Positions 11,181-22,845 of a DNA stretch of 64,000 bases are shown here, piece by piece. Origin of the DNA: Anthoceros angustus (lineage: Eukaryota; Streptophyta; Anthocerotopsida; Anthocerotales; Anthocerotaceae). Under the pieces are notes generated by a model that was not told where the DNA came from, did not search any database, and saw nothing but the letters and a program-made list of their open reading frames with translations. Position numbers and translations under genes: made by a program. The DNA is taken from contig MU008159.1 of NCBI GenBank assembly GCA_010909165.1, positions 2,418,001 through 2,482,000 on the forward strand, given 5' to 3'. How positions within the stretch are numbered: the first letter of the stretch is position 1; every line of letters begins with the position of its first letter.

Positions 11181-14100
11181 TCTTGGGGTTTGTCGGCTAC
11201 GAGGGAGGGAAGAAGCTCGGTGAGATGCGGATTGGTGCAAAACCGGTGAAGATTTGTACGATCATGGCGAATCGGGAGTATGTAAAGGAAGGGGACTGGC
11301 CCTCCTTATGATGGTAAATCGCATGCATTTTCAGGCAAACTTCACGAGATGGATGGGTCCACAAGTGGTGCAAGTATATATGACAGATTAGTCCATTCTG
11401 ACTAGATGGAGGTGCCCTCGGGTAAGGTGGCGGTGAAGAAGTATCATGCTTAGTGTTGGCGGAGGCATGTGATGAGAAAGAGTATGGGCTATGCACTTAC
11501 AGGGAGTTAGGAAATAAGTAGGGTTTGTTTTTTTAGGATTGAAGGATAAATAAGGAAAGGAGGAATAAATTGGGGTGGCGCTTGGACGAGGCTCGGGAGT
11601 ATACTCCGGACTCAGTGAACAACGGACCCGGTACCACTATGGCAAGCTCCGGACTCGAATGTGAGGATAAGTCAGGAACCCACTCGAGTCAAAATAGGAT
11701 AAATCATGTAACCTAGGAGGCGGGCGTGAGGGCGACAGGCGGCGCCACGTGGGCGGCCACAGTGGAGGTCGGCATGCGATGGGCGGCCCGCGAGGCCGTT
11801 ATAGCGGTATTCACGCCCCAGCAGCTGGCGGCGTAGGCAGTAAGCGGGCGTAGGGTCGAGTAAGCCATGCGGACCCACAGCGATTCTGGACAGAGCGCCT
11901 TCCAGATTACTTCCTGCGCGGCCAAGGAGGAGGTCATTTGTTGCGCGACCTCGACAATCCTCCACGGTCCCTTGCGCTCCAATCCGGCTCTCTGGCTGTC
12001 TTTTTGGCGCGGCTTAGGCGTGCGCCGTCAAGGTTGGAGCGGTGACGGCGAAGGAGGAACATCGTGCCGGACTCGGCCGGCGGCTACAGAGAGGAGAAAG
12101 CAATGGCACCCAAAAAGCCAGTGGGAGCCATGGACCCTCGTGGGCGCAACATTGTGACCAGCGCTATGGGACTTGAGGCCTGGTGGAGGCGGGGATTGGT
12201 CGGGAGTGGCATGGGCGTGTTCCAAATGGTGCGGACCTTTGACAGCGTCACTCTAGTCGGGAGTTTGCGGAAGATCTTGGATCAACAAGGAGGTCGATCA
12301 AGAACCTCGGGAGGACCAGGCGATGGACCTTGGATGGCCTAACCCGCGAAGGAGGAAGAAGGGGTGGTGCAGGCCCTTAAGGCGAAGGGAAGATAGGGCC
12401 GGCCAGTGGCGATCTTGAGGCACAGGCAGCGGACAACCAGGTTGATATGATCCGTCTGCTGGGCCGGTCGAGTAAGGCGGTAGCCGGATCATTATCCACT
12501 CACCAAGGTGGATCACCTTGGTGATAACTAGTATTCTGCATGCGCTCGGTGAGGAAGGCGGCGGGAAGGATTATCTTCGCCCGGTTCGGTCGGGAGAACG
12601 CAAGCTAAGGAGGCGAAGCCTCGCCATCGGTGACCCATGATTCATGTATGGGGACATTTCGAGCTCTGAAGGAGGGAGAGCTTGAGGCGCTCGGGAAGGG
12701 GCTGGAGGCCCCAGTAGGCGTGCAAGGCGCAGGTGGGGGTCGTCCTTGAAGACCAAGCGGACTCGGAGGAGGGCGGCGGGAGGATTCGGACTCCATCGTG
12801 CAGGCGAACCCCTCACCACCGGGAAGTTTGGGAGGATTCCCCTTCCTCCTTTTGGTGCCCCTCGGGCGGCCGAGGAGGCGTCTGGGAGGCGTTGGCGGCT
12901 CCCGGCGGCAACCACAACCGGTGCTGAGCCCCAGACTCGGTGGAGCCGAGGCGGAAGGCGGTGCCGCCTCGCGGCACCTCGAGGTGGGTGCCCCACCACC
13001 TTGCAGGTAGAGTGAGGCGGTGGAGGCGAGAAAGGGGCGTGGCCCAAGGAGGCGGGAGGTCAGCGGCCCACCGAGCAGTCTGTCCCGGCGGAAGGGCAAA
13101 AGAGCTTGCTCCGGACCCCCTCACCTCCTCAGAGCCCAGGAGAAGAGGGCACAAAGGAGTTAGAGGCCAAGAGGGCCAAGAGGGTGAGACTCGGACCTCA
13201 CCACTCGGGAAGGGTCTGATTAGGTCGAGAACCCGTCGGACTTACTCGGGCTGCGGTATGGAGGTCCTTGCGGACCCGAGAAATCGGCTCCCACGGACTT
13301 TGTGGGGCCTCACCGGCGGCCGTGGAAGAAACACGGCGAGTCAGCTACCGTCATGGACGGAATGCTTTGGGGTCTGTAGTAGTGAGAGAGACCCGAGTGG
13401 AGGCCACCGGAGGAGGATGGTGGAACTCCAAGAGCAAGTGGAGGCGGAGGGGCAAGGAAAAGGCGGAGTCCTCGCCGGATCGAGGAAGGGAAACGCTGGC
13501 GGAGCGAGGCCCGCGTTCACAGATCGGTTAAGGTTCTTCACAGGCAACAAAAAGCAAGCTCAGAGGCCCAAGCGCGGAGGACCTTGCAGTAAGAGGGAAG
13601 CGCAGCAGAGGCTAAGAGGCCCGCACAAGCAGAGAGCTCGGACCGCGGAGGCGGCCCGAGCAGCCAAGTGGGCGAGGCCTGTAAAGGCGGCGGGAGCCTG
13701 CCGCGCAAGAGAGCGACCGGATCACACGAGATCGAACCGTGGAGAGAGCCCAGTGAGGGACTCAAGGCCGACAAAGGCCATGGAGCAGTAAGGGCCAAGA
13801 CTCGGGAGATAGGGATCTCACAAAGGCAGAGGTAGAGGAGGCGCAGCAGATGGAGGATGAAGGACACGCTGGAGCTACAACCCAAGATGCGCTGAGCAGC
13901 AGTGATTCTCAACGAGAGAATCCACGACTCGAGCACGAAGTAGTGGCCCGTCTCAAGACGGAGGAAAATCGCGACTATCCAAGGAGTTGGACGCTGCTGC
14001 TGAAGGAGCTGGAGGAAGTCCCGAGCCTGACGGAGGTATCCGATCACTGGAGAGGGAGTCATGAGCTAAAGGCCGTAATGAACGGAGGAGCGCGCACCGG

Positions 14101-14679
14101 AAGTGAAGCGTCAGGGTCCACCGAAAGGCGAAGGGAACGCCGGCGGCGTGGTAAGCGGGCAATGGAAAGGAAACGACGGAGCCGGAGCAAGTGAGCAACA
14201 GCCGCAGGGAGGTGACCGAGGCCGCCTTGTAGCCTCACGTGTCTGACCCGGCTCGGTATCCAAATCTGGCGGAGAGGTGGCCCAACAAGCCGCGGCGCCC
14301 GACTCCGGAACACTTATGGCGGAGGGAGTATCGGGTGCTCGGGCTGCGTGGAAGAGCAATTCAACAAGTCGATTCGGACTTTGCCTATTACCACCGAGCT
14401 CCACGTGTAAAGCCTCTCGGCGCGCAAGCAGACGGACCCTGGAAGGCTCGGAAGGAGATGAAGGCCAGGGGCGGCCGGGGACCCTAGTGGCCTGTTTGAG
14501 ATAATGAGGCGGAGGCAGCGGAGGCGAGCGAGGGAGGCGGCGGATCACGGAGGTAAGCACCCCGCACCTCACCATGGAAGGAGGGGCCAGAAGAGTCACT
14601 TGAGGCGATCGGGAGCAGAGGACTTGAGGAGAGCCACGGAGGTCCGTGAGGAGGAAACCGGGTGGGCGTGAGTCCGGAC

Positions 14680-14810
14680 TTGTCCGGACCCGGAGGGGCC
14701 GGACCACAGTCGGACCTCGGTAATAAGTCGGACCACCACGAAGTCCGGACCCCGTGTCATCCGGACCACGAGGTCCGGACCCCAGTCGGACCTAGCCGGC
14801 GGACCAGGAA
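14680..14810. repeat. TCCGGA palindrome cluster, 3' LTR copy 1
   Basis: AGTCCGGAC and GGTCCGGACC words recur, separated by CCACGA and similar linkers. This is the same array as in the 5' LTR. Confidence 0.65.
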
Positions 14811-17757
14811 ATAAGCGGACTCACGAAGTTCGAGTCGAGGCGGACCTCGAGGGCCGGCTGCGGTGAGGAGGCCGCCGACTTCGCTAGGGAAGCCCGATAT
14901 GGTGGCCCCACCGTGAAGGACCCGAGGAGGGCGAGGAGGATGGCGTGTGCGCGGTTGTCGAACCGCCGTAATAACGGCAGATTCGGAGAGGAGGGGCCTC
15001 ACGGATCATCCGATTGGTGCACCACTGGTCGGGACGAAGTTGGACCACCCATTCGGCGGGGCCAGGACCTTCCACGGTCAGTCGGCGAAGGAGATAGGGA
15101 GATAGGGTGGTAGGCGGCGATTAGGGTATAGGTGGCTATCATTTCGAATAGGGGTGTAATAAAGGCGCCACCTTGGGCGCGATATAAGAGGGTGAGGCTG
15201 CTCTAGTAAAGCATCTTTCTCTTGGTGTTGATGCGCGTTCTTGCAGACCTTTGTGAGTCTTCTTGCTAACGTGAGTCACGAGTCAGCGAGCCGGCGCTCG
15301 GAAGGGGCTGGAGGCCACGAGTAGGCGTGCAAGGCGCGAGGTGGGGGTCGTCCTTGAAGACCAAGCGGACTCGGGAGGGTGTGTAGCCGGACGGAGGCCC
15401 AGGCAGCGGAGGAGGTCATTTTGCGACCTCGACAATCCTCACGGTCCCGCTCCGCAATCCGGCTCTCTGGCGCTATCTTTTTGGCGCCAGTCGGCTTAGG
15501 CGTCGAGGTTGGAGCGTGAGCGCGAAGGAGGAACATCGTGCCGGACTCGGCCGGCTACGGCAACAGGAGGAGGCAATGGCACCCAAAAGCCGTGATGCAG
15601 GGGCCATGGACCCTCGTGGGCGCAACATTGTGACCGGCGCTATCCGGACTTGAGGCCTGGTGGAGGCGGGGAATTAGTGCGGGAGTGGCATCTGGGCGTG
15701 TTCCAAATGGTGGACCTTTGACAGCGTCACTCTAGTCGGGAGTTTGCGGGAAGATCTTGGCGGCGATCAACAAGGAGGTCGGGCATGCATGGGCGGGGCC
15801 GTAACCTTGCGAGGCCGTTATAGCGGTATTCACGCCCGGCTGTAAGGCAGTGAGCGTAGGGTCGAGAGTAAGCCATGCGGACCCAGCGATTCTGGACAGC
15901 GCCTTCCCGGATTACTTCCTGGCGGCCAGGAGGAGGTCATTTTCTGCGCGACCTCGACAATCCTCACGGTCCCTTGCGCTCCATAATCCGGCTCTCTGGC
16001 GCTATCTTTTTGGGCGCTTAGGCGTGGCGCCCGTCAAGGTTGGAGCGTGAGCGCGAAGGAGGAACATCGTGCCGGCGGACTCGGCCGGCTGACAAGAGGA
16101 GGAGAAGCAATGGCACCCAAAAGCCGGAGTCAGGGGCCATGGACCCTCGTGGGCGCAACATTGTGACCGGCGCTATCCGGACTTGAGGCCTGGTGGAGGC
16201 GATTGGTGCGAGTGGCATCTGGGCGTGTTCCAAATGGTGCGGACCTTTGACAGCGTCACTCTAGTCGGGAGTTTGCGGGAAGATCTTGGCGGCGATCAAC
16301 AAGGAGGTCGATCAAGAACCTCCGGGAGGACCAGGCGATGGACCTTGGAGGTCACGAGGATGGCCTACAACCGCTTAGAAGGAGGAAGGGGCGTGGTGCA
16401 GGCCCCTTGAAGGGAAGATAGGGCCGACCACGGAGCGTCTTGAGGCACAGGCGGACAACCAGCGGATGGTTGATATCCGTCTGGCGGTCGAGTAAGGCGG
16501 TAGCCGGATCATTATCCATTGGAACACCTCACCAAGGTGGATCACCTTGGTGATAACCTCGCTGGCCTCGCATGCGCCCAATGGGAAGAGAGCGGACTGG
16601 GAAGGATTATCTTCGCCCGGCCCGCCAGAGGCACGCAAGCTAAGGCGAAGCCCTCGCCATCGGGCCGACCCCATACCGATTCATGTATGGGGACATTTGA
16701 GCTCTGAAGGAGGGAGAGCTTGAGCAGGCGCTCGGAAGGCTGGAGGCCACGAGTAGGCGTGCAAGGCGCGAGGTGGGGGTCGTCCTTGAAGACCAAGCGG
16801 ACTCGGGAGGAGGGCGGCGGGAGGATTCCGGACTCCATCGTGCAGGCGAACCCCCTCACCACCCGGGGAAGTTTGGGAGGCGATTCCCCTTCCCTCCTTT
16901 TGGTGCCCCTCCGAGCCGCATGTGAGGGAGCCGATGCCGAGGGCGCTGGGCCCGCACCGCAATGCCAGCCCAACAACCACGACGCCGGCCGAGCCGACGA
17001 ACTGGGAGCAAGAGGCGGAAGGCGGTGCCGCTTACCAACGCAAAGACCTCAAGGTGCGGTACTTACCGCCCACGGAGTGGCAAGAGGAGGTCGATCAAGA
17101 ACCTCCGGGAGGAGGCGAAGGGGCGTGGCCCAAGGAGCAGGAGGTCACCGCGCAGCCCCACCTCGAGCCGTCCTGCCCCGGCTGTGAAGGGGCAAAAGAG
17201 CTTGCTCCGGACCCCCTCACCTCCTCCGAGCCCTGTGAGAAAGAGGGCACAAAGGAGTTAGAGGCCAAGAGGGCCAAGAGGGTGAGACTCGGACCTCACC
17301 ACTCGGGACTGAGGTCTGATTAGGTCAGGAGAACCCACCGACTTACCCCGGATCATGGGTATGGAGGTCCTTGGCGGACCGAGAAATGCCTCCACCACGG
17401 ACTTTGTGGGGGCCTCACTCACGCGGCCGTGGAAGAAACACGGCGAGTCCTGCCACCGCATGGACGGAATGCTTTGGGGTCGCATGGAGAAGACCTGGAA
17501 GTGGAGGCCACCGGAGGAGGATGGTGGAACTCAAGAGCAAGTGAAGGCGGCCGGGGCAAAGGAAAAGGCGGAGTCCCTCGCTCGGATCGAGGAAGGAAGC
17601 AGCGGAGGCGGAGGAGGCGGCGGCGATCAACAAGGAGGTCGATCAAGAACCTCCGGGAGGACCAGGCGATGGAAGGAGGGCCAGCGAAGGAGGAAGGAAG
17701 CAGCGGAGGCGGAAGAGGCCGGGCACAAGCGAGAGCTCGGGACTGGCGGAGGCGGCC

Positions 17758-17835
17758 CGGCCAGAGGCCAAGAGGGCCAAGAGGGCCAAGAGGGCCAAGA
17801 GGGCCAAGAGGGCCAAGAGGGCCAAGAGGGTGAGA
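17758..17835. repeat. Nine-bp tandem array GGCCAAGAG
   Basis: About eight head-to-tail copies of GGCCAAGAG lie here, where the other LTR copies (for example 4989-5008 and 17262-17281) have two. Because nine is a multiple of three, the array stays in frame and reads GQE, PRG or AKR repeats. Confidence 0.85.
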
Positions 17836-18224
17836 CTCGGACCTCACCATGGAAGGAGAGAGTCCAGTACCGAGGCTAACTCAAGGCCGTGACAAAGTGC
17901 TATGGAGTGCAAGGGCCAAGACTGGGAGATAGGGATCTCCGAGTACACCGCAGGAGGTAGAAGGAGGCGAGATGGAGGATGCAAGAAGGACACGCTGAGC
18001 TACAACTCCAAGATCGTCGGGCGGCGGTGATTCTCAGCGAGAGAATCCACGACTCGAGCACGAAGCAGTGCCTCGGCTCCGTCGAAGGCGGAGGAAAATC
18101 GGCGACTATCCAAGGAGTTGGACGCTGCTGTGGTATGAGCCGGAGGAAGTGGAGGCCACCGGAGGAGGCGGAGGAGGTCCGTGAGGAGAGCCACGGAGGA
18201 GGCGGAGCTAAAGGCGAGAATGAG

Positions 18225-18400
18225 CGGAGGAGGCGGAGAGGAGAGAGGAAAAGGAAGCAGCGGAGGAGGTCCGGACCGAGAAAGGCGGAAGGAGCAGCTG
18301 CGCTATGGCGGAGGCGGCGGAGAGGAGAGAGGAAAAGGAAGCAGCGGAGGAGGCGGAGAGGAGAGAGGAAAAGGAAGCAGCGGAGGAGGCGGCCGAGGCC
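18225..18400. repeat. Purine-rich tandem repeat in LTR
   Basis: A unit of about 40-55 bp built on GGAGGCGGAGAGGAGAGAGGAAAAGGAAGCAGC is repeated three times here, with a single copy again at 18672-18716. On the plus strand it reads an EERREEKEAAEEA-type coiled-coil pattern. Expanded units of this sort are missing from the 5' LTR. Confidence 0.75.
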
Positions 18401-18849
18401 GCCCTTGTAGCCTCACGTGATACGCCCGCCCACCACAACTGGGCAGGAGAGGTGGCCCAACAAGCCGGCAAAGACGCCCACCCCGAACACTTATGGCGGA
18501 GGGAGTATCGGGTGCTCGGGCACCGTGGAAGAGGCAATTCAACAAGTCGATTCGGACTTTGCCTATTACCACGAGCGAGGCGGAGGAAGTCGGTCGGACC
18601 TGGCCGGCGGACCGAAGGCCTCAAGGAGATGAAGGCCACGGGGCCAGGACCCTAGTGGCCTGTTTGGAGATAGCGGGAGGCGGAGAGGAGAGAGGAAAAG
18701 GAAGCAGCGGAGGAGGCGGATGCGATCGAGGTAAGCACCCGCACCTCACCATGGAAGGAGGGCCAACGGCGAGTCACCGGGCGATCGGGAGCAGCGGAGG
18801 ACTTGAGGAGAGCCACGGAGGAGGTCCGTGAGGAGGAAACCGGGTGGGC

Positions 18850-19000
18850 GTGAGTCGGACTTTGTCCGGACCCGGAGGAGGCGGACCACAGTCCGGACCT
18901 CGTGTAAGTCCGGACCACAGTCCGGACCCGTGTCGTCCGGACCACGAGGTCGGGGACAGGTCGGACCTGGCCGGCGGACCCGAAATAAGCGGACTCCACG
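18850..19000. repeat. TCCGGA palindrome cluster, 3' LTR copy 2
   Basis: GTCCGGACC recurs several times with CACAG/CACGAG linkers. A still longer cluster follows at 19545-19830, with GAGACAAGGTCGGACCC repeated in tandem at about 19568-19605. Confidence 0.65.
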
Positions 19001-20776
19001 AGTCGAGAGGACCTCGAGGGCCGGGCGGCGATGGGAGGAGCCCCGACTTACGCTAGGGGAGCCGATAGGTGGCCCCACCGGGCGACCTGTGGGAGGCCGG
19101 AGGATGACGCCGTAACGGTTGTCGACCGCCAGAGCCCAACCGGCTGTGATTCCGGGAGAGGAGGGCCCGCCTCACGGATCATCCGATTGGGTGCACCACA
19201 AGCTGTCGGGGACGAGTTGGACCACCCATTCGGCGGGGCCAGGACCTTCCCACCCCACAATGGGCGAAGGAGATAGGGGATAGGATGGTAGGCGGCCGAT
19301 TAGGTATACCGACAAGCACGCCGTAATAGGGGTGTAATAAAGGCGCCACCTTGGGCGATATAAGAGGGGATGCTCTAGTAAAGCATCTTTCTCTTGGTGT
19401 TGATGCCGGCCTGCACCTTGTGAGTCTTCTTGCTAACGTGAGTCCCGAGTCACCGAAAGGTGCACGACTCCCGGGAGATTGATCAAGGTCCGTGACGGAC
19501 TTAACGCGTTGTGGTGTGTGCGGGGAAGGGTGGCGGTGATCGTGCTCGTCCGGACCACGGTCGGACCCGAGACAAGGTCGGACCCGAGACAAGGTCGGAC
19601 CCGAGGAGGCGGAGGAACTCGGGAGGTGTGTAGAGCCGGACGGAGAGGCCCGGAACGACGGAGGAGGTCCGTGAGGAGGAAACCGGGTGGGCGTGAGTCG
19701 GACTTTGTCCGGACCCGGAGGCCGGACCACAGTCCGGACCTCGTGTAAGTCCGGACCACGAAGTCCGGACCCGGGTAACAAGTCCGGACCACGAGGTCGG
19801 ACCCGAGACAAGGTCGGACCTGGCCGGCGGACCGAAATAAGCGGACTCACGAGTTGAGTCGAGGCAGACCTCGAGGGCCGGGCGGCGATGGGAGGAGCCC
19901 CGACTTACGCTAGGGGCCGATGGCCCGTGAAGGACCCGAGGGGGGCGAGGATACGTCGTGTAGCGGTTGTCGAACCGCGCCGGTAACTAACGGCGAGTTC
20001 GGGAGAGGAGGGCCTCACGGATCATCCGATTGGGTGCACCACAAGCTGTCGGGGACGAAGTTGGACCACCCATTCGGCGGGGCCAGGACCCTGATCGTGA
20101 AGGAGATAGGGGATAGGTGGTGGCGGCGATTAGGGTATCTGGGGCTATATTTCGAGAATAGGGGTGTAATAAAGGCGCCACCTTGGGCGCGATATAAGAT
20201 GAGGTGCTCTAGTAAAGCATCTTTCTCTTGGTGTTGATGCGCGTTCTTGCAGACCTTTGTGAGTCTTCTTGCTAACGTGAGTCTGAGTCAGCGGCGAGCA
20301 CGGCAGCTCGGAGATTGATCAAGGTCCGTGGCGGACTTAGCAGCGTTGTGGTGTGTGCGGGGAAGGGTGGCGGTGATCGTGCTCGTCCGGGGCAGCGGTC
20401 CGACACCAATTTGGGCAGCGTGAGCGGAGGAACTCGGGAGGTGTGTAGAGCCGGACGGAGGCCCGGCAGCGGAGGTCGGCTGCGTAACCAGCGTCTTTTC
20501 TAAGACCCAAGAGTGTAGCGGAGAGGAGAGAGGAAAGGGCGGATCGTGAAGGATGGCGTGAACGATACGGAAACGGGTCCCTAAACGCTTGGCCATACCG
20601 GCCCAGACGCGTGAGAGTAGTTAGGAGTATGTGTGTGTGAGACCGAACGAGCGCCAAGGACGGTAAGAATCACCAAACGCGTAAACGGGCCTATCATTCC
20701 CTTGGGAACGGACTTCTTCCTACAACGACACGGGATTGTGCGCGCCCGGCTGGCCATCAGCAAAAGTCCCGCCACA

Positions 20777-20781
20777 CCAGT
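20777..20781. repeat. Right target-site duplication CCAGT
   Basis: It directly follows the 3' LTR terminal CA and equals the five bases before the 5' LTR. The host frame continues through it to a TAG at 20792-20794. Confidence 0.8.
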
Positions 20782-20794
20782 AGAAGAAACTTAG

Positions 20795-21084
20795 AAAAAA
20801 TGAATCCTAAAACTGTGAAATGACGAACGTAAACAGTCGTGAGAGTGAAAACTCTGAAGTGTGAAAGTGAAAACTCTGGAAGAGAGAGAAAAAAGACTTC
20901 TAACACGCTGGACAATTCTAAAGATATTACAGACCTGCTGCTCGCCTCGGTCAAGTCGAAGTTGCACCCGTCTGCTGACCTCGGCCGCTCCCTTCGCCGA
21001 GAGCACGCTCGTCGGGCGCACGGCCAACGGTCTCGGCCTAGCGGCCTCGGCGGTCTCGGCGATGGCGCCCTCCGGCGTCGTTCT
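20795..21084. other. No recognisable gene
   Basis: This is the presumed 3' flank of the interrupted host gene. It contains GTGAAAGTGAAAACTCT-type short direct repeats (20836-20880) and then a GC-rich stretch without recognisable coding content. Confidence 0.35.
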
Positions 21085-21250
21085 AATACTTCTCTCAAAT
21101 GGCGACTTTTAGCCATGCCTTCTGCTGCTACAGTAACACGCAAGGTAGCTCTGGAATCCACATTGCTGTAGGATGACAGGAGTGAAGCTAGCTCACCTGC
21201 TCCAACCATCTGAATGTATGCTTGACCAAGGCTCGGAGATGGTCACCGCT
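21085..21250. repeat. Duplicated block 1a of the lipase 3' flank
   Basis: The segment from CTCTCAAATGGCGACTTTTAGCC through GGCTCGGAGATGG matches 28668-28825, just downstream of the intact lipase gene. A third partial match is at 25205-25320. Matches are interrupted by small indels and scattered substitutions. Confidence 0.8.
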
Positions 21251-21559
21251 AGACGACACTTGATCCATTCTTGAGCAAACTGAGTTGCAAGAAAGGCACC
21301 GCAACCGGCCTCTCCAAGCGGGCGTGGGTGCGGTAGGTTGGGGCGCCAGGTTGGGGGCGGGACAAGCAGTGGGGGCGACAGTGAGGGCGGCAGCCCACGG
21401 CGGGCCGGTAGTGGGGCGGCCTCTCCAAGCACGTAGTCGGGAAGCTTTGCGAGATCACCTGCGACAGTACGAGAAACGTGTGAAAAAAAAAGTGCCCGTC
21501 CCTAGGTAGCAGCTGGCCAGCTCTGGGCAACATTTCGTGAGTCGGGAACCGAGAGTAGG

Positions 21560-21963
21560 TCGGTAAGGCCACGTCATTACGGCCGATACATATGTTATAT
21601 AATTCCTTTTTCGAAATATGAATTCCTCACATAGAGATAACTTCCCGCCACCAGTATGGGGGAAGCCGTGCAAGCTGCAAGCCGTGCAAGCGTTCCAAGA
21701 TCACCTAAAATGCTAACGAGGATTAACTTAGTTCATACCATCCTACGCAGCACGCCTGTGTCCTCGTTGATGAATTCTATTTAGTGGGTTAAGTGATTCA
21801 TTTGGTTCATATTCAACATTAAATTACGATTACTTATCCAGCGAGTGAAAAATACATGGAGTTTGGATGTTCTTCAACTCTTAAGGAGGGAAGGGCATGT
21901 AAAGTGAAGAACCCCGACCCTGAGACGTTCGATGGTCGTTTCTCAAAGATGTATATCTACCTA
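21560..21963. repeat. Duplicated block 1b, caleosin/lipase intergenic region
   Basis: 21705-21960 matches 28835-29090 (between the lipase and caleosin genes). 21560-21680 matches 25745-25860. The block continues on the other side of the MITE at 22505, showing the duplication predates the MITE insertion. Confidence 0.75.
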
Positions 21964-22504
21964 CAGTCGGCCCCCTAATTGGGAACTCTATAAATGGGAT
22001 TCCTCTCTAAATGGGACCTCCCATCCTACTCCCTTTAGTTTACAATGTAAAAAAATGGGACTTTTCCCTAAATGCTAATTGAGACCTTTTGACACATACA
22101 TTCATATTAGTTTCATTTCCCTGAATGGAATTTTTACTTTCATATTAGTTTCATTTCCCTAAATGGAATAAAATAAAAAAAATCGATTATTTCATAACAT
22201 AATAGACTTTTAAGTGTGATTGAAGACTCTTAAGCTAAGCTTTTTCCTTTATGATAGGTAGAGGTTTTTCAATGCTGCTTAGAGACAGTGCTAGCTTTCA
22301 AGCAACTACATACAGAAATGGTAAAAGTTATTATTAGTGAAACCTATCAATCAAAATTTTAAATTTTTTTTTCAGTATTTTTTGATTTTTAAAAATTTTA
22401 TAATATGTTCATTATTTTTTAAATAAAGAAAATGTAATCGAGACACCTCCCTTAATGGGACCTCTAAAGGCACTCTGAACCAGTCCCAATTAGGAGGTGG
22501 ACTG
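21964..22504. mobile_element. Pogo-like MITE, 541 bp, TA target duplication
   Basis: The ends form terminal inverted repeats of about 21 bp (CAGTCGGCCCCCTAATTGGGA against CAGTCCACCTCCTAATTGGGA), flanked by TA on both sides. The paralogous locus at 29075-29100 lacks the element and keeps one TA, giving an empty-site comparison. The interior is AT-rich without ORFs. CAGT ends, the following CTCTATAAATGGG wording and the TA duplication suit non-autonomous pogo/Tc1-mariner elements of plants (Emigrant/Lemi type). Confidence 0.8.
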
Positions 22505-22616
22505 TATATAAGAGTACGACAAAGATGTATATGTACCTATATAAGAGTACGATCCACGTTTGTACACATTACCCGATCCGACCAGTCGTATTTTCGCTAA
22601 TCACACCACTCACACG

Positions 22617-22735
22617 TACTTAGGTTTGAACCCCCTCCTTCTGAATGTTCTCCAAGTGGTAGAAGATAGTTCCATCATAAACCCCACGAATGGCGTCTTT
22701 CGTTACAAAACCGTCTAAATCCTTCACCGAAGCAC
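22617..22735 (-). pseudogene. Caleosin last-exon fragment
   Basis: The minus strand reads KDLDGFVTKDAIRGVYDG then [12 protein letters not shown], matching the C-terminal exon of the intact caleosin at 29163-29322 with a few substitutions. Only this exon is present. Upstream on the minus strand the frame runs into unrelated sequence, so it is a truncated duplicate. Confidence 0.8.
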
Positions 22736-22845
22736 GAACACACAAACAATGCCCACGACCAGCCTTCATCAACTTGGCAACACCGTATGTACTTGGAAGC
22801 ATAAGAGGCTTTTCCATTCTTATCCGCACTGTATGAATCATTGCA

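Larger units (their letters stand above)
3194..20776 (+). mobile_element. Ty3/gypsy LTR retrotransposon, internally degraded, 17.6 kb
   Basis: The element opens with TGTGGGCTATGCAC and closes with GTCCCGCCACA, giving TG...CA ends flanked by CCAGT on both sides. A primer binding site resembling the 3' end of tRNA-Asp follows the 5' LTR. The interior (7473-11484) has recognisable but frame-broken remnants of gag, retropepsin, reverse transcriptase and integrase in gypsy order. Most of RT and RNase H appears deleted, so the copy cannot be autonomous. The two LTRs differ in length (4.28 and 9.29 kb) because the 3' one contains tandem partial copies. GC content is far above that of the flanks. The family is not assigned further; a tRNA-Asp-like primer and long LTRs recall Tat/Athila-type elements, but that is inference. 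Confidence 0.85.
11485..20776 (+). repeat. 3' LTR with tandem internal amplification, 9.29 kb
   Basis: It begins TGGGCTATGCAC like the 5' LTR and ends GTCCCGCCACA. A first LTR-like copy runs to about 15290. It breaks off after the R-U5-like tract into a shuffled 0.5-kb segment composed of other LTR parts (15290-15780). A second copy runs about 15780-19470, and a third, lacking most of U3, runs about 19500-20776. The AATAAAG/TATA block is therefore present three times (15151, 19328, 20161). Copies differ mostly by short insertions and deletions. Unequal recombination or template switching during replication would explain it. Confidence 0.7.
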
